The notes under the pieces were generated by a model. The model worked only from the letters and a program-made list of their open reading frames with translations. It was not told where the DNA came from and did no database searches. Shown one piece after another: positions 1 through 16,574 of a stretch of DNA of 64,000 nt. The position numbers and the translations under genes were made by a program. Within the stretch, counting starts at the first letter, position 1. Every line of letters begins with the position of its first letter. The DNA comes from Thunnus maccoyii (lineage: Eukaryota > Chordata > Actinopteri > Scombriformes > Scombridae). The stretch is taken from positions 7,341,151-7,405,150 of the forward strand of contig NC_056548.1 of NCBI RefSeq assembly GCF_910596095.1. Direction: 5' to 3'.

Positions 1-2310
<2,310 letters not shown>

Positions 2311-2445
2311 AATGCATAAACTAAAATGTATTATTCGGAGTGAGGGTCAGAAACATATATGACCAACTGGCGACACCTGGTGATTTTACTCTCCCATTGC
2401 TTACAGAGAAGATCAAATGTGAACTATGTGTTTTATCCTCAATCC

Positions 2446-3327
2446 CAGTGGTGGAAGAAGTATTCAGATCATTTACTGACGTGAAGTACCAATACAGCAA
2501 TGTGAAAATACTCCATTACAAGTTAAAGTCCTGCATGAGAAACCTTACCCAAGTAAAAGTACATAATGTAGTTAAAGTATTGCAGTAAAAGTAGTGGTTT
2601 GGTCCCTCTGACTAATATATTATTATATATGACATCATTAGACTATTAATACTGAAGCATCAGTGTGTAAGCAGCATGTTACTGTTGTAACTGCTGGAAA
2701 TGGAGCTAGTTTCAACTACTTTATATACAGTTAGTTAGTTTAGTCCAGTGGTTCCCAAACTAGGGGTCAGGCCCCTCCAAAGGGTTACCAGATAAATCTG
2801 AGGGGTCGTGAGATGATTAATGGGAGAGGAAAGAAGAAAAAAGTTCTGATACACTAATCTGTTTTCAGTTTTTGGACTTTTTCTCTAATCTTTGATTTTT
2901 GGCGAAATATTGGATCATTTGAACATTTATTGAAATGAAACCATGTGAGAAATTTAGAGGGGAAAATCACTATTTGGTGGAGCTGTTAACAAGTCATAGA
3001 CATCTGAAATGTGACCCCGACTACACACTGCTTTTTGTGAGATGTCAAAAGTCAAAAAGGTTGGAAACCACTGGTTTCATCTTTAACAATGTGTTGTATT
3101 TTAAAAGCTTGTTATATTATCCATTGTGTCAAATCTCCATCTGAAAAGTAACTAAAGCTGTCAGATAAATGTAGTGGAGTATAAAGTACAATTTTTCCCT
3201 CTGAAATGTAGTGGAGTGGAAGTATAAAGTAGTGTAAAATGGAAATACTCAAGTAATGTACAAGTACCTCAATTTTTTACTTAAGTACAGTACTTAAGTA
3301 AATGTACATGGTTACTTCCCACCACTG
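2446..3327. mobile_element. hAT-type MITE, copy 1, carrying a nested hAT element
   Basis: The sequence starts CAGTGGTGGAAGAAG and ends CCCACCACTG, so the termini are inverted repeats. The body is rich in AAGTA/TACTT words (AAGTAAAAGTA, ACTTAAGTACAGTACTT), as in a very common teleost hAT-like non-autonomous element that I recognise from memory. The element is interrupted at 2746-3073 by a second element. The flanking 8-mers, ctcaatcc and ctctgttc, match at only 5 of 8 positions, so the insertion is old. No transposase frame is present. Confidence 0.8.
2746..3073. mobile_element. Nested hAT-type element inside MITE copy 1
   Basis: This 328-bp insertion has terminal inverted repeats: CAGTGGTTCCCAAAC on the left, and a right end whose reverse complement is CAGTGGTTTCCAAC. 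The flanking 8-bp sequences gtttagtc (2738-2745) and gtttcatc (3074-3081) match at 6 of 8 positions, as expected for an aged hAT target-site duplication. The host element resumes on both sides. It contains no coding capacity. Confidence 0.8.
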
Positions 3328-3373
3328 CTCTGTTCATACCCTTTTGTAAATTTAAAAAAGAAGCCAAGACCAC

Positions 3374-4006
3374 CATTGGTGGAAGAAGTATTCAGATCCT
3401 TTACCTAAGTAAAAGTATCAATATGACGATGTAAAAATACCCCAAGTAAAATTACATAAGTAAAAGCACAAAAGCACTAGCAGCAAATGTACTTTAAAGT
3501 ATCAAAAGTACTCATTCTGAAAGAAAATAGTCCCTGTGACTGGTCTATTATTATATATTACATCATTACATTGTTAATATTGATGCACCAGTGTGTAAGT
3601 CGGAGCTAATTTTAACTGTTTTATTTTCAGATCGGTAGTGTAGTCCGGTGGTTCCCAGTATAGGGGTAAGGCACCCGTCAGTGGGTCACCAGATAAATGT
3701 GAGAAGTCAGATGATAAAAGTTGCAAGAAAGAAGAAAAAATCTGTTATTGTTGTGAAATACTGGATGATTTTACTTCTTTGGCCCTTAGAACAAATTTAA
3801 ATGAAATCATGTGAGCAGTTTAAAGAGGAAATGTCTTCGGTGGAACTGTTAACAAAGCTCTTTATCTGTAAAGTAACCAGTAACTCCAGCTGTCAGACAA
3901 ATGTGGTGTAAAAAGTACTTTTCCCTCTGAAACGCAGTGGAGTAGACATGGAATCTCAATTAAAGTACCTCAAAATTGAACTAAAATACAGTACTTTCCA
4001 CCACTA
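3374..4006. mobile_element. hAT-type composite MITE, copy 2
   Basis: This is a second, more diverged copy of the element at 2446-3327, in the same orientation (TGGTGGAAGAAGTATTCAG near the start, TTTCCACCACTA at the end). It carries the same nested element at the same internal site (CGGTGGTTCCC from 3646); the right end of that nested element is deleted at about 3856. Its own flanks, aagaccac (3366-3373) and aagaccat (4007-4014), match at 7 of 8 positions, marking an independent hAT insertion rather than a local tandem duplication. Confidence 0.8.
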
Positions 4007-4450
4007 AAGACCATCCTCTTCGATTAGGTACAAAAGGGAACTAAGGGCAGAGTAGCGGTACATCGTATTTTGCAAACACAGATTATAAAGATTTGTTAAG
4101 GAGCATTAGAGATGTAGATTTATCTGCAAATTTAGTCTGTACACTGCCCATCAACATCCAATTAATCAATATTTATTTGAATATGATTTGATCAATACAT
4201 CCAGGTTTGACGGTAATTATACAAAAAAGGTCAGGAAGCCTTTAAGTGTAGTTAAAGGTGCTTAGAAAAAAAGTAAACCACAAGCATTTCAGCCCTGAGG
4301 TGATGAGTCCTTGATCATGGGACAGCATCAAAATGATTTCACTTACATTTAAGATGATATTTTGCTCAGAGGATGTGAAAACTGATCGAGCAAAACTGGA
4401 GACTGTTACTTGTCAACAATAAAACACATCAGGATATAGTAGCTGATACT

Positions 4451-4456
4451 TTTAAT
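4451..4456 (-). terminator. med6: Candidate med6 polyadenylation signal (ATTAAA)
   Basis: On the minus strand ATTAAA lies about 580 nt downstream of the med6 stop. It is followed within about 40 nt by a GT/T-rich stretch (TGATGTGTTTTATTG), which suits a downstream element. No AATAAA or ATTAAA was noticed between the stop and this site. Confidence 0.45.
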
Positions 4457-5038
4457 ACAAAAACAAACAAAGCAAGATATTAAAGTGGAGAATTCCTTTC
4501 AGAAAGCAGTTGAAAGTGTATGTAGTCAAATAAGGGTGCTACGGTCAGGAAGCTCTCTGCCTTTTCATACAAGATGATACATTTGTGACACATTTTCCTG
4601 TAAAAGCAGAGCGGGAATGAATCTGTCCTCTGAAGTCGCCACAACACAAACATAACGCTGATGTCATCAGTAAACCGACACTGATGCTGATGTCAGCTTA
4701 TCATCAAAAAAAGCCACATCCTTAGCGTACGCTGCGAGATGCCTGCTGACATCATGCAGTTAACCCCTGTTTGTAGTACAGCTGCCTGAAATGTTCATGA
4801 TGCCAAACCTATTAAGCGCACAAGACTAAGGTTACAGTATAAAAGTAGTCCTGGCACTGAGACAGACAACTGCCACGGTCGTTCACAGCATCCTGTCGAC
4901 TGATCGAATGAGCAGAGTGGTGGATGATCTTGCAATTTTAGAAACTTGAAGAGAAATTCTGAAAATCTTCAACTGTTCTTCTGGTTAGTGCTGTAGGACT
5001 GTTCACTGTCTTTCTCCAGAGTGTGAGAGGAACGGCTG

Positions 5039-8000
5039 TCACTGTAGCCTTGCTCGCTTCTCAGGAGGCGGCTTGCTTGGTGGAGCTGGAGCGGAGGACT
5101 TTGTGGCTGGCTCCCTCTCCTCTTGTTTGACAGCTTCTGTGGGAGGTTCAGGCTCCTTCTTCACCTCAACTGCAATACAACAGTATACAATTAGAGGGAA
5201 ACTCATGGAATTTGTGGATGTCATCTACAATGAAATATGAACACATTCTACCTTTAAAATGAGATATCTAAGCCAAATTTATATCAATTAAAATTCTGAA
5301 TGTTTAGGCAATAATCCAGAAGCACAGCCACTAATACAAAGACCAAGTGTAATAATACCACAAATGCACAAAATTTAAATGCAAAGCACAGAAAGACAGA
5401 CACAGACACTAATAATTATGTAACTTTAATATCTAAATATAATTAGATGTTATAACTATCAAGATCATACCTGGAATAGGCTTCTCGCCAGGCTTAGGCT
5501 GAAATTGCAGAAGGAAAAAAAATCATATTAACATGAAATAATTATTTTTCTGGGAAAAATTCCTGGGAAAAGACTGAGAAGATTGTACATTAATATTTTG
5601 AGCCAGTATAACACGTACCTGGTAGAAAGTTGGCGGAAATTTTGACCTGAGGTCCATAAGGAGAGTGTCTACGCGGTGCCTCTGAAACAGTGAACTAGGC
5701 TCCTCTTTCTTCTTAGTCTTAGGCTTGGCTTTTTCTTTGGAGAAAGCAAAGCATTTTGTTTATCAGCTTTTGCCAAAATCATCAAGTCAAACTTGAACTT
5801 GCTATTGCTTTTATAAATATTCCAGGATTGCAGCTCTGGCTCTTGTACTCCTCAGTATTTGGTGAGCTTGGTACATTATGGTTAGTACCACAATGTAATC
5901 ATTGTTGCACTGCTGAAATGAAGTGTCAAAAACCTAACCTCTCTCTTCCTGGTCCTTGAAATGCCACCAGTATCCTTTGGATGGGTGATAGCGACAATAT
6001 GACATGGCCTCGTCAAACGCAGATTGGATTCCATGGACAGCAGAAAGCTAAAATAGATATGATTCATGTGTCTTCAGTTTCTTACTACTACTTCAATCTC
6101 CCTTCAATAAACTTTCACTGTTTTAAGTGTATCATAAAAGACCATATTATAAGTTCTCACCACTCTGGAGCTGATTACTGTTCCCAGATCTGGGGCTTGA
6201 TACACAACTCCAGCTATGATGTAGTAGTCAGCCAAGGGAATCACTAGAGGGTGGAGACATACAGTCAAGCAAGATTGTGAGTGTGTGTTTAAATATTTGT
6301 TACTTTTTGTGACAGTAAAAGTCAGTAAGGTGGGGTTGATTACAAATCCAATAACTGGTGTTTAAACAAAACTAATATAACAGTTCTTGAATGTTTTGTA
6401 ACCTGTGACAACATTTATGCTGCTGGATAATGATACTGAGGACACCAGCGGTCAGGTGTACAACCAATAGTCCATTGAAGCATTTCCCCTTTACTTCAGT
6501 AAGACACATAGTAGCATAATTACAGGAATAATGACAAGTGCAGGTAGTTGTGATACCACATGTACATGCAATACACATTGAATTCTTAAGATGCAACGCT
6601 GCTCACATTGTGTCGGTGACTGCCTCTGTTGTTTACGGATTATATAAAGAATTGGCTCCTGAGCATGAAGAAGAATGTACTCCACTCCCACCATCTGACT
6701 GAAAATGAGACAGAAACAATGTTTGCATTTAGTTTGGCATGTAACTCAATGATACAAATGAAAATATGTTTCTGGTCCTTTTTAATGTATAATGTACAAG
6801 GTCCACCTGTTGATTAAGTGCCATGAATCATTGCATTCGGTATCTTCTTTTGAGCTAATACTGTTTTTACTTTACTGTGACACTTAGTCCTTGAAACTAA
6901 ATTGCAGTGAGAAGTCAGGTTTAAATGGAGCTGGTAGGGACTGTCTTGCTCAACAAAACCTCACCAGAAGAGCTGTTTGCTAACAATAAACCTTGAACCT
7001 GGATTATTCACCCTGCTACCCATCACATTTCATCTTTAATTACGTGCAACTATTCGCAAAATCCCACCAAATCCAACTGTGCACTATGAACTTACTTCAG
7101 ATGCTCCAGAGTAAGCCGCTGCATCTTCACTACCTCATTATTACAGGTTCGATCATAAAAGGGGTTGCTCCTCTCAGAGAAATAGTCCAGCACATTTCCA
7201 GGGTTAAGAATAGGCACCCAGCCGCTGTCCACCCAGGAAATCCCAAGAAGGTTGTCTGAAAATTGAACAAGGAGTCAACATTAAATGAGAATATTTACTA
7301 ATATACTTGGCTGAGATCAAGCCAATTTCAGTTTACATTGCTTACATGTGAGGTTCGAGTTGATTTCAGTATTATACTGAACATTTTTATAGCATTGATT
7401 AATGGGGCACTAATATCATATACATCATACTAGCAAGATCGCAGCCTCAGGTTTTAATGTCGCTTTGATGTGGAAAGAGTATCCTACAATAAGGACTTTA
7501 CCTTCAGGGCTGGAAGACTTTGGAAAACCTAACTGGCTAAACCTTACTTTAATAGAGTTAGGTTTTAAGATATGATGTTTACCTCCCTCTAATTATTGAC
7601 TAAGCAAATATATGTTCTCATAGTTTCTTGACTTTGTTGTTGGTTTTAAGTATTTAGTATTATTTTAAATATTATTACCCATTAATCTGTTGATTATCTT
7701 TTCGATTGTTTGGTCCATAAAATGCCAGAAAATGGTGAAAAATGCCTGTTATAGTTCCCCACAGCCCAAGGTGACATTTTCAGATTGTTTATTTTGTCCA
7801 ACAAACAGTCAAAACTCAAAGAAACTCAGTTTACTATTGTTTACAACATTAAAAAGCATCAAATCCTCAAATTTGAGAGCCTGGAACCTGCAAATGTTTG
7901 TCATTTTTGCTTACAAACTTACTAAAACGACTTCTTGATTATCATAATAGCTAACAACTAATAAGTAACCGATTAATTGACTAATCGTTGCAGCTCGATA

Positions 8001-8704
8001 TAGCCATCAAGATAAAAGCTAAATATAATTTCTCCTCATAAATCTCCACGTTTGCTCCTCTCATATAATAACATAACAACTAACTGTCAGTAAGTTAACG
8101 GTAATGCTAATACATGGGAGGCACAAACTGGGACTAAACCATAGACATTTGAGTGCCTGCCAATACTTCAGCAGCAGTGACTAATTATTTACCAATCAAT
8201 GAACAAAAGCACCAAAGATATTTAACACCAAATTCCACTAATAGAGGGATTATTTAATGTTATTCCATCTGATGTCGTATCGAGCTTCACTAACATTACG
8301 AGACATTAGCTAACCGAATCGGATGTTTGTAGCCTAAACCTAACGTTAGCGTTACGTATGTAGAAAATCTTCCTCGGTCCGCATTAAACGTAACTATCCT
8401 TCACGTGTTTAGATTTGTATGTGTTTGTACAAAAGAAATGAGCCCATCCAAGCAAGTATCCAGAGTCAGTTAGCCGACATGCTAATCAAACCGGGGAGAT
8501 GCTAATCGTTGCTACAGTTAGCTGCTAGCACTAAGAGACAAAGGTCTTCATAGAAGATTTATTTTATCACAAAGTGTCGAATATACGACGTCAATCGCTG
8601 GCGTATTACATGTGGCCACAACAAAAAAGCCTGAAAATATTCTTTAACAGATAATCAAATAATACAACGGTCATTTAGCTACCTCTGAAATCCACCGACG
8701 CCAT
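5039..8704 (-). CDS. med6: Mediator complex subunit 6, complete, 8 coding exons
   Basis: MED6 is a head-module subunit of Mediator, which couples transcription factors to RNA polymerase II in the nucleus. Coding exons (minus strand): 8704-8683, 7255-7096, 6698-6607, 6243-6161, 6047-5939, 5734-5619, 5498-5471 and 5169-5039. All have GT/AG borders and the phases join without a break: 741 nt, 246 aa plus stop, the same length I recall for human MED6. The conserved core is visible: [59 protein letters not shown] and [14 protein letters not shown]. The tail is Lys/Glu/Pro-rich and ends [10 protein letters not shown]. The exon 3/4 junction gives Leu where human has Val (QLIPLADYY), a mild change. 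Exon 1 encodes only MASVDFR. The gene is divergent from ttc9 and in tandem with pcnx1. Confidence 0.97.
7681..7997. mobile_element. Teleost MITE of the 'AATCGATTA' family, copy A (med6 intron 1)
   Basis: The sequence begins ATTAATCTGTTGATTAT, contains CCATAAAATGCCAGAAAATGG, and ends ATTAATTGACTAATCGTTGCAGCTC. The same organisation recurs at 23600-23925, 30194-30541, 48771-49065 and partly at 51338-51518. The terminal GCTGCAA-type end is clear on the right; the left end is lost or diverged. It lies between exons 1 and 2 of med6. Confidence 0.7.
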
Positions 8705-8744
8705 GATGTAAACAAATCGTCTCTTTAAGATTACGTTATCAACT

Positions 8745-8780
8745 GATCTGTTCCGGGTCGCAGTTTGATGACGTATATTA
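8745..8780 (-). promoter_or_regulatory. med6: med6 proximal promoter motifs (ETS-like, CRE-like)
   Basis: On the minus strand CCGGAA (8756-8751), an ETS core, lies about 47 nt upstream of the med6 ATG. A TGACGTA CRE/ATF-like site is at 8769-8775. This pairing is typical of TATA-less housekeeping promoters. The motifs are seen; their function is inferred. Confidence 0.4.
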
Positions 8781-9350
8781 ATTAGTTAAATTGGAGTAAA
8801 GCGGACAGATAAAGTGTAAACAAAAATTGTAGTAAATTAATTTTTTTTAAATAAAAAAGACAACTAGTTTGCAAAAGAGAGACAACACTATAATAACTTT
8901 TAGGATTTTATTTTGTTTTCTTTAATACACATAAACACACAAAAATCAAACGCACAAATGAAAAATGTCATAATTAACTCCACTGTGTTTTGATTTTTTG
9001 TGCCTAATTTGGCTGTATTGTATCTGCACTTTAATTTCACGCATCATTCAACTGAATTTGTATTTGAGACTTTGTGTTTGTGCATGTGCGCATCTTTCTT
9101 AACAAAACAACGGCACACCCAGTTCCTTTGTGGCTACTTAAAGGCACAAAATATTTAAAAAAAACAAGCATACTTTTAATCTCTCAATAACCAGTCGTAT
9201 ATAATAGCTGTCCTGGCTTTCATTTATGGTCAGCAATGCAGCATTTGCTCCAGAGAGCTGAAATTCCAGAGACACACCCAGACAGCTGAGTTCACTGCCC
9301 TGAGAGTGTGACAGAACAGATGGATTTGAGCATGGTGAATAACAAGCTTA

Positions 9351-9424
<74 letters not shown>

Positions 9425-10304
9425 GCAAAAGGGGCGACCTTATTCATCACCTGGCTGCCTGCACCCCCCCTCATAATGGAGTATAATGGAGGCTCGCAGC
9501 ACCCTTTTAACCTGCATAAACCCCAGTTTGGATGACATCATAGCCTGTCATTAGGGACTATAGCTCGTCATGTGTCTGTCCAAACTGGCTGCGCAGAAAG
9601 CGAGCAGTCAGGGAGAAAGGCAGACTGCTCGGGCGAGAGGAGACAAGCTGGATGATCTTTATCTGATACATCTGAGAGGAGATGACTGACATGACTGCAT
9701 TCCTCCAAATTTGAGATAAGAGCGAGAGACTGTGCTCCCATCAAGAACTTGCATGGATGACACACAGAAATATAATTAAATGAGAAATTAGAACGACATT
9801 TTAATTCTTTTATTATAATAAATCAAAAACAATGCAAAGAGTGCAAGATAAATATCAAGATGTATCTCATTTTTAATGATTTCATCAGATAATTTAATCA
9901 AAAAATAATAGAACATCACCCACATTATCAACAAAGAACTGTTCGTCCAGTTTGGTTTGAAATAAAACAGTATGTGCAGTTATCAAACAAATTGATAATG
10001 AAATTATCTCCAGATGAACTGATAATAAAATCAAACCTCTCCTCTTCCTGCTGAAGTACCCCCATGGGACCACTGGCCCTGTATTTATCGACCAATCGGC
10101 TGGTCGGAGAGGAAAAATACGAGAACAGGCTACAACGGAGGAGCGCGCATCGCGCAGGGTTGCGCAGAGAGAAGACGTAGCTGCGACACTGCTGGCCAGG
10201 CGAAGACGCAACTATACGGCCGAGAGGATGCAGTGAAAGAGCCCAAATCTCCCAGCTAAATTACAGCCCGGTGTCAGGGCGGGTACAGTGAAATAACGTC
10301 GAAA
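8781..10304. other. Divergent med6/ttc9 intergenic interval
   Basis: This stretch separates the start codons of the divergent genes med6 and ttc9. It is mainly AT-rich DNA with a long (CA)n microsatellite at 9354-9420. Sequence just upstream of 10305 becomes GC-rich, as expected for the ttc9 5' UTR and promoter. Open frames reading HTHTHT or CVCVCV arise only from the repeat. Confidence 0.6.
9354..9420. repeat. (AC)n microsatellite, 67 nt, uninterrupted
   Basis: An uninterrupted AC/CA dinucleotide tract of about 33 units in the med6-ttc9 interval. Tracts this long and pure are usually polymorphic. Confidence 0.98.
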
Positions 10305-13995
<3,691 letters not shown>

Positions 13996-14785
13996 GCACT
14001 CGCTGTCTGATGACTTCTCACCCGTCAAAAATTCCTGCCCTACTGTGTGCCACCCAGACCTTACACACCATGAGTCGGAGGTCTTGGTGTGAATCGATGT
14101 TTGTTTGCTTTTGCCTTGCACAGCATCCGGTTGCCAGTTATGTGATTGAACTTTACCACTGTGTGCTTGAAGCATTTTTGAAAAATTGTACCAGATGCTG
14201 AGTTTCTGTCTCCAAACCGCCAAACTTAACTAGTAAAAATCCATCCCGAGTACGTTTTAACCATTACAAACTGATGCACTGCCAGTCCAAACATTGCACA
14301 TACAGGCCAACACTTGTGATAGAGACAGGAGCAACAAGGTCCACAGAGTGAATCCAGCAAGTCTGCAGGCGAGCGTAACTGTAAATTAGCACCTGCCCTC
14401 GCACAAGATGTCTTTTGAGTCGCATGGAGTAAATGAGTAACAACCACCTACACCTCTGTAACCATACTTTGATTTTAAAAGTTACTACTAAAGGTCAAGA
14501 TTTTTTATACTCTCAATTAACTCTGAACAAAAGGTGCTTTCAGTAAGTAGGTTTTTAACTCTCAGCGCGCAGGCAGGACATCATGAGCACGTGGTTGCTA
14601 ATTCCAGTATGAACTTAAGAGACATATCACAAAATGTAAATAAGCTACTTTATAGAAACCACAAGAAATATAACGGAGAGGCCGGCTATTTGCGTCTTGT
14701 TTATTAATGCCAAAACAAAGCACTTCATTCACAGCATTTACTGTATCAACAAATACTGTATGTTTTATTGTAAAGGTATGCGTGT

Positions 14786-14791
14786 AATAAA
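14786..14791 (+). terminator. ttc9: Candidate ttc9 polyadenylation signal (AATAAA)
   Basis: AATAAA lies about 790 nt after the ttc9 stop. It is followed 20-50 nt later by a T-run and a GTT repeat (about 14812-14839), a good GU/U-rich downstream element. Another AATAAA-like hexamer occurs at about 14945, so longer transcripts are possible. Confidence 0.6.
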
Positions 14792-14839
14792 TGTGTCTAT
14801 TGATTGAAGTACTTTTTTTTTTTTGTTGTTGTTGTTGTG

Positions 14840-16320
14840 CTGCAGCAGTGGACTTCCTTTTAATTTACTATTTTCATTTTCCTAAAATGTTCCTCATAAG
14901 ATATAAATGAGTCTATGGAAAAATGCTGATGAAAGCACATGTGTAAATAAACAAGTGAACCAAAACTGATTGAAATGATTTTATACCTTTTCATCTTGGT
15001 AGTTGCCATGGCGAGGCTCGGGTAATAACAAGCAGGGTCATGGAGTTGATTTTCTAGAATATTATATAACACGGCATGTTGTCATGAGGCAGAAAACATC
15101 CTGATGTAACACAGATAATCATCTAAAAGTGGAGGCTTAATTAAAATTTCATACTTTGATCCAGCAGTAACTGATTTTTTGGCGACTTAGCCATATCTTC
15201 TTTCAAGTTGATATAGTGAACTTGTTAGCAAACTGTTGCCTCATCTCACATCCAACAGACACGGTGCGTTAGCATTCATTTAGAGTTGTGTTTCTGGCCA
15301 CCTGGCAAATGTAAGTCTCTACTTTTAGGTCTGTTCGGTCTCCACCGTCTAGCTTTGTCTGTCTGCCATTTTTGTGCTGGGTAGCCACAGTTTGAGGCTT
15401 CGTGTATTAGCATTAGCTCCATTCAAGACACAGTGTTAACCATCTGTTCCTCAGAAAGATAATTACTAGGCAATGTTCGAAGAACCCCAAGGTATTTCAA
15501 GACTCTTTAAACCACTTGGGGGAAAAATATTCTGTTCGCTGCATGATAAAAAGGATTTTTAATCAATTTCCTAAGTTGTGACTGTTTCCTTATCCAAACA
15601 AAGATGGCAGCCAGCTGGTTTCCTGGATTAGAAAACAGAGTTGCAAAATGAGTTAAAGATCCCCTTCAGACAAGTTTTAAGACACATGATATACTGATAC
15701 TTCGATTAGTAATTTGTGTCTGATGTGTTTTTTCCACAAAAAAAGTTAAAAAAAATCAAGTACAGAGTTAGAAGTTCTTAAAATGACATCCACTCCTTGT
15801 CTCATATTGAACTGGAACATCCTGAATCATGAATATGCAAACATTTTTTCATTTTAAAAGTTTAACTGCTGGATGCAAGATGTCTCTGACTTCACTGAGA
15901 TCAATTCCACATTGTATGTTTTCCGGAGGCTCAACGTTTCCACGTCACACTTGTGAAGCTTCATACTTTGGATTGGCTTCCAAACTAGTTGTGATGTCAC
16001 AAATCATGTCTGTAGGTACGCACCTTAAACTTGGATTTTCAACGAGCACAGAGAAACTTTCGACTTTCAGCGTATGAATGTGAAAACAGCCTTCTAGCGT
16101 CAAACAGCACATACATCATTCTGCACAGTGAAGCTCAAACATCCAAGATAAATACAAATAAGCAAAGCACATTTCTGAGAGGAGAGGGGGCTTTAATATA
16201 GTTTTTTTTTATCGTGCAGCAGAAAAAAATATTTTCTCATCCGGATGGTCTTTGTGGAAATAACTTCAGAATGGTGGTTAAGTGTTTTCAGCTGACCTTT
16301 TTCATATTTTTTCAGAATGC
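14840..16320. other. Convergent ttc9/map3k9 intergenic DNA
   Basis: There is no coding feature here. Parts look like old dispersed repeats: about 15260-15420 (GGCCACCTGGCAAATGTAAG, CTGGGTAGCCACAGTTTGAGG) resembles, in inverted orientation, sequence near 37185-37240. Open frames such as 15829-16077 have no recognisable product. Confidence 0.5.
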
Positions 16321-16329
16321 TTGATTGCT

Positions 16330-16574
16330 TCATTCCTTTGAACTTGCGTGAATTGTTTGTGTTTGTTTGCTTTTCGCCTGGTTTCTCGTGTAAGACTGCA
16401 TATTCAGGGTGCCAGGATGTGTTTGCTTCTCTTGCTCCTTGTAACCATGTGTTTACTTGCTGTCTCTGACATGTTACTGCTTGCTTTTAAGCTTGTTTTT
16501 TCTCCCATGTGGACTGGGTAAACTGTATAACTGAATCGCCCTTCTGGGATAAATAAAGTCTTCTGAGTCTGAGT
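16330..16574 (+). mobile_element. 3' tail of a CR1/L2-type LINE (relic)
   Basis: The sequence ends in CGCCCTTCTGGGATAAATAAAG followed by a short tandem TCTGAGTC repeat. This matches the 3' UTR tail of common fish non-LTR retrotransposons as I remember it. The body upstream (TTTGCTTCTCTTGCTCCTTG) has no coding frame. The copy is therefore a 5'-truncated insertion whose 3' end reads on the plus strand. Confidence 0.6.

Noticed and set aside
9230-9535. CVCVCV/HTHTHT open frames
   Set aside because: They are translations of a CA microsatellite.
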